In this document: positions 56,161 through 64,000 of the stretch, in pieces
Layout: every line of letters starts with the position of its first letter
Numbering within the stretch: the first letter of the stretch is position 1
Source: Panax quinquefolius
Lineage: Eukaryota; Streptophyta; Magnoliopsida; Apiales; Araliaceae
Reading direction: 5' to 3'
DNA: 64,000 nt
Assembly: GCA_020205615.1 (NCBI GenBank)
Contig: CM035168.1
Coordinates: 5,584,237-5,648,236 of the forward strand
Program-made: the position numbers and the translations under genes
Notes under the pieces: model-generated
What the model was told of the DNA's origin: nothing
Database searches by the model: none
Seen by the model: only the letters and a program-made list of their open reading frames with translations

Positions 56161-56636
56161 TTCGATATAGGAGATCATGTGTTGTTAAGAGTTGCTCCAT
56201 GGATAGGAGTTACAAGATTTGGAAGGAGAGGAAAACTTAATCCTCGATTCATCCGGTCCATTTTAATCCTCGATCGAGTAGGGCGTGGCCTATAGACTCG
56301 CTTTTCTGCCAAATATGTCTCGTGTTCATAACGTTTTTCACATATCTATGTTACGTAAATATGTGAAAGACCCGAACCATATTATTGAATTAGAACCGGG
56401 ACGAAATAGCGGAAGATTTGGCGTATGAAGAGATTCTGTTCAAATTTTGGATAAGAAAGAACATATTCTACGCTCCAAGGTTATACCTCAAGTCAAAGTT
56501 TTATGGAGGAACCACGATGTTGAGGAAATGACTTGGGAGTTAGAATCGAAATGAAATCAAGGTATCCTTACCTCTTTGACATACCAGTATCGCATTACCC
56601 TAATTTCGAGGGCTTAAATTTCATAAGAAGGGAGGT
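56161..56636 (+). pseudogene. pol: Element C polyprotein C-terminal tail and polypurine tract
   Basis: GDHVLLRVAPWIGVTRFGRR GKL, then, across shifts, VAYRLAFLPNMSRVHNVFHI-like bases, SMLRKYVKDPNHIIELEPG and VKVLWRNHDVEEMTWELES. This is the tail of Tekay/Del-type chromoviruses, where a chromodomain would follow in some members; none is seen here. CATAAGAAGGGAGG before 56637 is the polypurine tract. Confidence 0.8.
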
Positions 56637-57649
56637 TGTAAGACCCGACTTTTATAAATAAAGATGAATTTTTCTATAAATATTATTTTGAATATTATGG
56701 AATAAATTTGATATAATGTTATAGTTGTGGGTAATATTTATAAATTTTGCAAAGTATGCAAGTTGTTATAAAATATTCGTTTGGTGGGAATATTCTTTTG
56801 TTAGGGAATATTAAATACAATGGCTCAATCATTGGTGGACCCCACAACATTATCATTCGGATTGAGAAAACGACAAAAATATTTTTTATAAAAATAACGG
56901 CGGAGGTTTTACCGTTAAAAGCATTGAACTACCCGGTGGTAAAAGTAAAAAGAATACGATGTCGGGCGTGGTTGCGTAGTAGTACACGGTATTGATTATT
57001 GATGCTTACGTGAGAAGTCACTCATTTATGCTTTCAATTATTACTACTGATGAATTGCCGCATCATATCTCTTATATTATTGATTCAATTATTGTCACAC
57101 AAGATCATCTCGTATAATATGTTATAGTATTAAATCAATAATTGAGACGACAAGTTATAAATGATTAATAATTATTGAAAGATTAATTATGTGTTATGAT
57201 TTGTGGTAAGTTTGATTATTTTATGGGGGGGCTCATATGTCATCATCTAAGAGTCTCTTCACCAATAGTATTTACCTTCGTCAATAGTAATTACCCTTGT
57301 GAATAGTATTTACCTTCGTTAATAGTAATTACCTTTACCGACGTCGAACCACTTGTCGTTTCACATTACAAAGCGCCGAACCACTTGTTGTTTCACATTA
57401 CTGAGCGTCAAACCAAATCGTCAAGCCACTTGCCTTTTCACATTTGGAAAAGTGCTAAGCTAGAAATCTTCTATAAATAGAGGCCTAGGGCTTCATTATT
57501 TTCACGAATTCATTCAAGCTATAGAGAGAGAAAGTATAGAGAGAATAAGAGAGAAAGAAGAAGAGTATTTTGTTACTTACCGCCGTAAAGATTCAATCTC
57601 CTACCAAATGTAAGGGTGTTATTCTTTCTTATTCATGAAGAGAACTGTT

Positions 57650-58095
57650 GTTATTCCATTGCTTATTATTCTATTGGAATAACTTTTGTATACGCTGGTT
57701 TACCCTATACTTGGTGACATTCTTCTATGATTCTCGTTAGAACATCCATGTCTGTGTGTTTTACACCGGACTGGTTAAAATCTTTATTATTCTCGTTGGA
57801 ACATCCTGTCATGTGTGTTTTACACCGGACTGGTTAAAATCTTTATTATTCTGTTGGAACATCCGTCATGCTGTGTTTTTTACAGGACACGGTTTAAATC
57901 TTTATTATTCTCGTTGGAATATCCTATCATGTATTTTACACAGGATCCGGGTTCCATCTTTATTATTACATTGGAACATCCCGTCGGTGTGAATTTCACC
58001 GACCGGGTTCCGTTATTTATTATTACATTGGAATAACTTCATGCATGCGATCTATCGCATGCATGGTGATTTCTTTTGTTATTCCATTCTTTATT
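57650..58095 (+). repeat. Type I hairpin array, element C 3' LTR
   Basis: About seven units. The last is a perfect 12-bp stem CATGCATGCGAT-CT-ATCGCATGCATG (58040-58065). Confidence 0.83.
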
Positions 58096-58344
58096 ATACC
58101 CGGTTGGTTAAAACTTTGACTTCTATACTCCATGAAATTAGTAGAATATCCTTGATATTTGCGTTTCATCCAAAGATCTTTTCATGGAAATATTCTTCCG
58201 ATCATTCTTGAATTTTACTCTACAAAATAGTATCATGTTGACAATTTGGACGTTAATAATTCCGGATAAAATAATTCTTGAAATTGTTTTATTGAATTCT
58301 TATATCATTGTCATCATCCTCATGTTTATATTTTTTTTGAAAGT

Positions 58345-58600
58345 CATACGTGGCTTCCTGTAGTGCATAGATGGACTTGGTATGATTATGACGAGAGACT
58401 ATTATTGATTGTAATCATGACCGTAATGTTACAAATGATGTGATAAAAAATCCTCAAAGGGTCAGTAGTGCATTGATGGACGATTGTTGGCATGATCATG
58501 ATTATTAATGAATACACAAATATTCTTGGCCCGTAGTGCATGAATAATTGTGGTCGTGATACTAAAGAATATCCTGGCCAGTAGTGCGGGGTGATTCGAT
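58345..58600 (+). repeat. Type II hairpin array, element C 3' LTR
   Basis: Four units, as in 51015-51270; the loop GTAGTGC is constant. Confidence 0.78.
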
Positions 58601-59139
58601 GATGTGGAATATTTATTAAAGTCGAGTCTCAAACTATAATGAGTGATGAAAAACCTTTAAAACCTAAAAGATAGTAGACTTTATTTTCTACTTGACTCTT
58701 TTAATGGATTAGATATTCATTGCAGCTTAAACTGGTTTATCTATTGTATTTTATCGGTTTAACATTATTCAAGACTATTGATAATTTATTCGCATTATCT
58801 TAGTCATAATATTTCTTCGGGCTAGTTGAGCTCACCCTTTCTTTCACTTTTTCTCTTGTGAAATGATAATATATTTGGGATTTAGTCGGAAAACGAGTGA
58901 TGGTCCTGAAGATAGCATTAGTAGTCCTCACTATTCTCGTAAAATAGTGTGATAATAATCGTAATGAGGACTTTTTGTTTGAGTTTGTATAATATCTAGT
59001 GAGGCGATATTTGTATTTAAACTCACGCTTTATGTCGTATTGTACACGACAGTTATGTTAATAAGTTGTATTTAAATTCTGTACCATGTAAGTGGCGACT
59101 CAAGATGGGTGATGTATACCTAATTTTGGGGGCGTCACA

Positions 59140-59235
59140 GAAGTACCGAAGCCGGGAAATTATCGGTTAAAGGCATTAGATGGGTCGGCAATTAAGAATA
59201 CTTGGCACGCTGGCAGGCTTAGGAAGTACTTTTAG
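59140..59235 (+). pseudogene. pol: Tat element integrase, C-terminal end after element C
   Basis: Continues the frame broken at 49305: VPKPGNYRLKALDG-like, then SAIKNTWHAGRLRKYF and a TAG stop at 59233-59235. The NTWHAGRLRKYF end is typical for Tat-lineage Pol. The match across 9.8 kb proves the nested order. Confidence 0.88.
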
Positions 59236-60265
59236 TAAAAATGATGTCAGTACATTGGAAGTCTGTAAATATTTATGTCATCATCAATAAAAGTTCCCTT
59301 TTTTCTCAAACAAATCTTGTCTTCGTTGCGGATCAGTTCAACGGTGTTAGGAGGTTCGGGTGGACTCACTGGCCATTCGATGGCAGCCTTTTCGGCAGGT
59401 GGTCCTTATGAGTTTGTCAGGCCCTTCGTGGTAGGCAAACGTCATTAGTGTTAGGAGGTTCAGGTGGACTCACTGGCCATTCGATGGCGACCTTTTCAAT
59501 AGTGGTCCTTATGAGTTTGTCAGCCCTTCGTGGTAGGCAAACGTCATTAGTGTTAGGAGGTTCGGTGGACTCCTTTGGCCATTCGATGGCAACCTTTTAA
59601 ATAGGTGGTCCTTATGAGTTTGTCAGGCCCTTCGTGGTAGGCAAACGTCATTGGTGTTAGGAGGTTCGGGAGGACTCGCTGACCATTCGATGGTAGCCTC
59701 TTCGGCAGGTGGTCACTTAGACCTTGTCAGGCCCTTCGGGGTAGGCAAGTGTCATCTTTCAGACCTTGTCAGGCCCTTCGTGGTAGGCAAGTGTTGTCTT
59801 TTAGACCTTGTCAGGCCCTTCGGGGTAGGCAAGTGTCATCTTTTAGACTTTGTCAGGCCCTTCATGGTAGGCAAATGTCATCTTTTGGTTTTGTTAGGCC
59901 TTTCGGGGTAAACAAATTCCTAATGAAGCAGACCTTTCTCACACTTCGGTAACTAATAAGTATCCCTTTACTTTATTGCCTGAATTTTTTCTAAGTGTTG
60001 AGTTCGGGAAGCCTCATTCTTTAATTTCATCTTATCTGTTATATGACATGTTTAGTTGTTACTTAACAGTTCGGGTTCAGCCCATGAAGGAGTTTGTGCA
60101 TCTTTTCAGTTAAATTAATATTGGAGTATTGGCAGAAACTAAATACACCGAAGTCATAAGGAATGAAGCCATTTTTCATTAATGTTCAATCTAATCACAA
60201 TATTATGTAATTTTTACAAGTCCTATAATTTAAAGAAAGAAAAAACAAAAACAGGAACATCAGCT
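59236..60265 (+). repeat. Tandem-repeat zone downstream of Tat pol
   Basis: Four copies of a ~120-bp unit (59335-59710) with GTTAGGAGGTTC, GGCCATTCGATGGC and GTCAGGCCCTTCGTGGTAGG, then a shorter ~45-60-bp derivative (59715-59910) made of TTTAGACCTTGTCAGGCCCTT and GGTAGGCAAGTGTCATC repeated four or five times. The open frame at 59651-59952 only translates the repeat. 59920-60265 is AT-rich and without a gene. Such zones are common in Tat elements. Confidence 0.82.
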
Positions 60266-62738
60266 TCAGGCGCCATCTTCGTCGTCTGAAGAATCGAGTA
60301 AGGATGGATCCAAGTTGGCTGCAGACAGCTTCTCCTTGCCACGATTTCGGCAGAGCTCGTAACTCTCGGAATATATCTTCATTATCTCCCCGTTGATTTC
60401 GGTCCGAAGTTAAAGATTTTCACATATTTGTTTCATGAAGGTCGTCGGTTAAAGGAGGCCCAAGGTCCCAAGAGCCTTGAGTTCTCGGATTTCTTCTTCG
60501 AGTTTGAGCCTTTATTCATATGATTTAGTCTCTTCCGCCTCCGGTTTATGGATGGTCTTGGTGGGGATCTTAGCATCGACCTTTAATTCCTCGATCTTCT
60601 CCATCCTTATCTCGCTCCTCCGAACCAAGTCAATGTTAATTTTGACGATCTCCTCGTCTTTGCACTTTGATCGACTCTAGCTCTTCATTCGAGGCCTTCA
60701 CATCTCCCTCGCTTGAGCTAACTCTTTTGAAGCCCTTCATTTGTATGAAGAATGCATTCACGTTGAGTCTTCTCCTTAGCTTGGCGCGACTTCGTAAGGG
60801 CATTCTCCTTCCTCAGGGCCTCTTCCTCAGATTCGACTTCGAGGGACCTCGGACGAAGACGCCCGAACACAGCATTCGCCTATGCATATCCAATATTATT
60901 TGATCATTTTTCAGATGTATAAGTATAAAGATAAATTCAGAAATAAAGAAGAGAATCGTTTACCTTCGCCAAGTAGCTCATGCCTTCGTTGAGTAGATCC
61001 CCATTCGAACTGTTCCCGAACCGATGATCGTCGGTTTCACGAACAAAGGCGTTGAACAGTTGAAAGGGAAAGTGGGCATTGAATCGGGGCCACATCGTTG
61101 GAGAGGCCATGGCGTCCTGATGGAATTCGGTAGTTGGTTGTCTTGGAAGAGAAGGCGGGGGTTCATTGCGAATTGGCGAGGAGTCCACCTGTATGGTTTC
61201 GGGAGAGGGGGATCGAGCAGAGTGTGTTCGAGGTTGGCGAAGGTGCGAGAAGATGAACAAAATTGGGTTGTCGATGGATGTTTTCTTTTTCGGGATGGAG
61301 TGGGGGGGGACGGACCCGGCTTCGGTTCATCGTCAGCACTTGAATTTTTGTGGGCGTAGTTTGAGGAATGAATGACCAAAGAGGTGGGAACTTCGGAGCT
61401 CTTGGCAAAGTGGGGTTATCTTAGTTCTTATTTTCTTTACATCAAGGACCTTAGCTTCGATCGTGCAAAGGAATATCAATGTGCTCCTCCTCACCGGGGT
61501 AGGTTCAAGTTGGAGGATTGGGGTCGGTTGAGAAGGTTGTTTGGGGGGTTGCTTCGGAAGTGTTTCCGGATCACTTTCGGGGTTTGTTTCTAGTTGGGTG
61601 GATTTGGATCGTTTGGCGGATCTTTTTCTTCGGCGAGGTCTGAGGTTTTCTTCGGGTATGTTGGGTTCGTCGGTTTGAGGTTCATCAGTTTGAAGGGAAG
61701 TAGTTGGTGGATCGATGGTAGAGGATCAACCGGGAAGATTCTTGACCGGATGCTCTTCACTCAGATTCGCATTCTCGCCTCGCTAAAAAATCTTCCAGGT
61801 CTCTCACTTCCAAAGGAGTCGGTTTGATCAGAGACACTGCAAAAAACCATATATCAGAACATGTATCATTTATATATCTCAAAATGATGTTACAAAGTTA
61901 TTCGAAACTTACATTTGTGGTCATATAGCCATGCTTGTTTGGTCAAAAGTGTGAAACTCCATTCTTTTGGAGGAATCTTCTTCAAAAAGTCTGCCATCTC
62001 CCTCACACACCCTTCGGATATGTCTCCAAAGTCAGCAGAGACCCGATCGAGGTAGTCCACCGAAGAGAAGAGATCGGGTCCGTGACGAAAAACCACTTCT
62101 CGTGTACAACCCTTGTCTTTGGAAGGGTATCCATCAGGGGTCTCCTCTCGAATCTGGTGTTGGGGTCGGGGAGACTGCTTGCTCAACATTTTGAAGCCTC
62201 ATTCTCGAGACCTACCGGCAGAGAAGAGGGTGAAGATGATGTCAACAGAGGGAGCAATCCCTAATTCATGGCAGAAGGCAATGAATGCCAGGATGTGGAT
62301 GTAGGAGTTGGGCACTAATTGAGCAAAGCCCACTCCTATGAACCCTAAGAGGGTAACGATAAAAACATGGAGAGGTAGGCGAACCCCCTTTTCCAAGAAG
62401 GTGACTGGCATGGCGACCCAACCGTCCGGTCGCTGGTACATACGCTCTTCAGGAGCAGGGGCCCTTATGGCGTACATGTCAGGAATCTGATAACGAGTCC
62501 TGAGCATACATATTTCAGATTCCATAACGGAAGAAGGGATGTTGGCATGAGGGAACTGTTCCCCGTCCTTAAAGAAGTCAGAGGCTGAGACAGAGGGGAT
62601 CAGAGAAGGATTTCCCCCCATGGTTGTTGATTGGGGGTTGGAACTCGAACCCTCTTGGTTAGGGTTAGGGTTGGGAGAAACGATACTGACAGGAGTCGCA
62701 CGAAGGGGGGAGTTTTGGCTAGAGGTTACGGTCACCAT
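60266..62738 (-). pseudogene. Antisense spliced gene of the Tat element (gypsy-type putative transposon-protein domain)
   Basis: Minus strand. I start at the ATG at 62738 (MVTVTSSQNSPLRATP, context ACAATGG) because a TATA box lies ~110 bases upstream; an earlier in-frame Met at 62792 is in the leader. Exon 1 holds MYQRPDGWVAMPVTFLEKG, VRLPLHVFIVTLLGFIGVGF and AQLVPNSYIHILAFIAFCHE, resembling the 'putative gypsy type transposon' domain of plant proteins. It has a stop near 62199. Intron 61913-61837 (GTAAGT...TTTTTGCAG, 77 nt) keeps the frame: WLYDHK then LSLIKPTPLEVRDLEDFLAR. A Pro/Ser-rich middle follows (61379-60964); intron 60963-60880 (84 nt) also keeps frame, into a coiled-coil-like exon (ESEEEALRKENALTKSRQAK). 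The gene ends LDPSLLDSSDDEDGA with stop 60268-60266. Known as an antisense ORF in Tat elements; function unknown. Several stops make it a pseudogene here. Confidence 0.8.
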
Positions 62739-62842
62739 TGTTAAGATTTCGTGAAGCAGAGAAAGAAGTTTGCAGAGGAGAAGAAAGCTCAAAGGTTAAA
62801 ATTTTAAATTAGCAGGTAAAACCGTCAGAATTGGTAAAGTTT

Positions 62843-62856
62843 ACCTTTTATAGTGA
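62843..62856 (-). promoter_or_regulatory. TATA box of the antisense gene
   Basis: ACTATAAAAGG on the minus strand, about 110 bases upstream of the ATG at 62738, in otherwise non-coding DNA before the 3' LTR. Confidence 0.65.
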
Positions 62857-63120
62857 TAGTTACACGGTAATCGAGGGCGGCACATTTAATTCACTGCAAT
62901 GATGATGAATGGGAAGAGGTTTCATCCGTTTTTGGGTCTAAATATCTTCACCTGAGTGCGCTTGCGTCTATTGGGCTTCCCACTTCTATTCTTTATATCA
63001 ATTTGGACCGATTTTGATGGGCTTTGGTGAGTTTCACTTTGGATTTCTTATGACTTATCATAATTTGTTATGTCCCGGGCCTATACTGTTTATAGTCTTT
63101 CATTAAACACCCTGTTTAAT

Positions 63121-63138
63121 ATAAGACTAGGGGGTAAA
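63121..63138 (+). promoter_or_regulatory. Polypurine tract of the Tat element
   Basis: AAGACTAGGGGGTAAA immediately before the 3' LTR. Confidence 0.75.
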
Positions 63139-63812
63139 TGTGAGCCATAATCCTTTTCCTTATTGGGCGGACTTAATGGGCTCTCTCCTTGGATCATGTT
63201 ACGCTAGTCTGGTTGGTCCGAATGGTTTTGGGCCCCGATTTTGATTATTTCATTGGGTTCTTTTCGGTTGGATCCGGTTATTTGGGTCATTTCCATTATT
63301 TGGGCTTAGTCATTAAATTAGCCCATTATACAAATTGTCACTTAATCCAACTTCGACCGTAATCATTATGCCAAGTGATAGTTGATTATTATATTCGCCA
63401 CCTTTCTCGCATGGCATTAATAAGGATGGGACTCGGATGGCCGTGGTGGCAAACAAAGTAGTAAAGAGTGTGGAAGTGGAAATTTACTTACTTTAATTTG
63501 AAATGACCGGAGTGTGGGGAAAAGGTGTCGAGGAGATGATGGGTGGTACGATGGCAAGGACAGGGAGTATGTATGGGGCTAAGATCACATAAGAAGGTAA
63601 GTAACACACACATTCATATTATTATTCTATCTCAGACATTAGATAATATTTTCTCTCCATTGTTGACCTTGTGATCGCCGATACTGACTCTCACGCCGGA
63701 GCTATCCCTCGATGGTCAGGCCATCAAGCTTTTGGTGTTGACTTGTTGAACTGTGCAGGATATCGGACGCGTCTTGGTGATTGGGACGTGGAGAAAGATC
63801 TTGGCGTTAACA
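63139..63812 (+). repeat. 3' LTR of the Tat element
   Basis: 674 bp, same landmarks as 42789-43457, ending GGCGTTAACA and followed by the duplication AGACC. Confidence 0.93.
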
Positions 63813-63817
63813 AGACC

Positions 63818-64000
63818 TTTTGATTTTCATGACTTGGGGGACTAGTGTTGAGGGTACCATACTACATTAGACAAATATCATGTGTTCCTTCCAGAGTATT
63901 CCAATTTTTTATTTTTTTTGATAAACAATTGGAAGACTGAAATTTTATTAAAACAAAATGTCAGATATAACTAAAGAACCGTTGTTGGGCAGCCTAACAG
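63818..64000. other. Flank of the Tat element, no gene seen
   Basis: Starts TTTTGATTTTCATGACTTGG and contains GACTTGGGGGACTAG, which looks like a polypurine tract followed by TGTTGAGGG, a possible LTR start. The tail has T-runs and GGAAGACTGAAATTTTATT. The Tat element may have inserted near the 3' end of an older retroelement. Too short to decide. Confidence 0.35.

Larger units (their letters stand above)
49306..59139 (+). mobile_element. Element C: Ty3/gypsy retrotransposon (complete layout, decayed)
   Basis: LTRs 49306-51811 and 56637-59139 (2506 and 2503 bp), ends TGTAAGACCC...GGGGGCGTCACA, flanked by perfect GAAGT (49301-49305 and 59140-59144), inserted in the Tat integrase. The interior has a degenerate primer site, gag with two zinc knuckles, protease, RT, RNase H, integrase and a chromovirus-like tail. 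It is the only element of the A/B/C/D group here that keeps all domains, so it shows what the autonomous partner of A looked like. Many stops and shifts. Confidence 0.93.
56637..59139 (+). repeat. Element C 3' LTR
   Basis: Same order as the 5' copy: U3 repeats 57258-57450, TATA CTATAAATAG at 57471-57480, AAATGTAAGGG near 57608, type I array 57650-58095, type II array 58345-58600, end GGGGGCGTCACA. Confidence 0.92.
42789..63812 (+). mobile_element. Tat-lineage Ty3/gypsy retrotransposon (interrupted by element C)
   Basis: LTRs of 669 and 674 bp starting TGT(TG/GA)GxCCATAATCC and ending GGCGTTAACA, flanked by perfect AGACC (42784-42788 and 63813-63817). Order: gag with an RS-rich N part, protease (DNGSS), RT, RNase H, a second archaeal-type RNase H, integrase, a tandem-repeat zone, then an antisense gene. 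The second RNase H and the antisense gene downstream of pol are hallmarks of Tat/Ogre-type elements. All sense frames are broken. Without element C it is about 11.2 kb. Base composition is clearly more GC-rich than the neighbouring elements. Confidence 0.93.

Noticed and set aside
59651..59952. Repeat-encoded frame (RPFGVGKCHL units)
   Set aside because: Direct translation of the tandem repeat downstream of Tat pol.
61024..62264. Plus-strand frames over the antisense gene
   Set aside because: Shadows; the minus strand has splice-consistent frames, a TATA box and domain similarity.

Overview
The window is nuclear DNA of a flowering plant, probably a eudicot (species not determined). It is a repeat-rich block with almost no intact host gene. 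The evidence is nested LTR retrotransposons of several plant lineages with TG...CA ends and 5-bp target duplications, initiator-tRNA-Met primer sites, hAT-type non-autonomous elements with 8-bp duplications, foldback elements, and two decayed plant gene fragments (the last exon of an NCL-type cation exchanger and the first exon of an ERD6-like sugar transporter).

Layout. 1-1912: AT-rich intergenic DNA with a GAA microsatellite, a foldback element inside a (TA)n tract, a 331-bp hAT-type element and another foldback element. 1913-26071: a Ty1/copia element (1918-26066, + strand, target duplication CTGAA). Its gag is split by element A (3332-21204, minus strand, ACAAG), a Ty3/gypsy-related derivative with about 4.6-kb LTRs around only 335 bp of non-coding interior. 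The right LTR of A is split by element B (8680-16954, minus strand, GTCTC), a gypsy element that keeps gag and protease but lacks most of RT, RNase H and integrase. This is a three-level nest.

26072-27276: a remnant of an NCL-like exchanger gene. 27277-34873: element D, gypsy-type and + strand. It is chimeric: a 2.5-kb B-like LTR, a decayed gag, a scrap of LTR hairpin sequence, then a 4.0-kb A-like LTR. 34874-36006: DNA rich in the palindrome GGTAACC. 36007-40405: a solo copia LTR holding a solo gypsy LTR (36200-39075, CACAC). 40406-42788: a foldback element, (TA)n(GA)n, and a hAT-type element (41327-42352) that captured a sugar-transporter exon.

42789-63812: a Tat-lineage gypsy element (AGACC) with decayed gag-PR-RT-RH-archaeal-type RH-IN, a tandem-repeat block and a spliced antisense gene. 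It is interrupted inside integrase by gypsy element C (49306-59139, GAAGT).

The most unusual feature is shared by A, B, C, D and the solo gypsy LTR. Downstream of the TATA box each LTR carries arrays of short imperfect palindromes whose two arms change together while the loop stays constant, which suggests selected RNA hairpins. One array type also lies in the untranslated leader of the unrelated copia element. In the gypsy elements with gag the arrays lie between a conserved GTAAGG-type splice donor and an acceptor just upstream of the gag ATG. This suggests a leader intron that could separate genomic RNA (with arrays, primer site and leader) from gag mRNA. All protein-coding regions seen here carry stops, frameshifts or deletions; no element looks autonomous.
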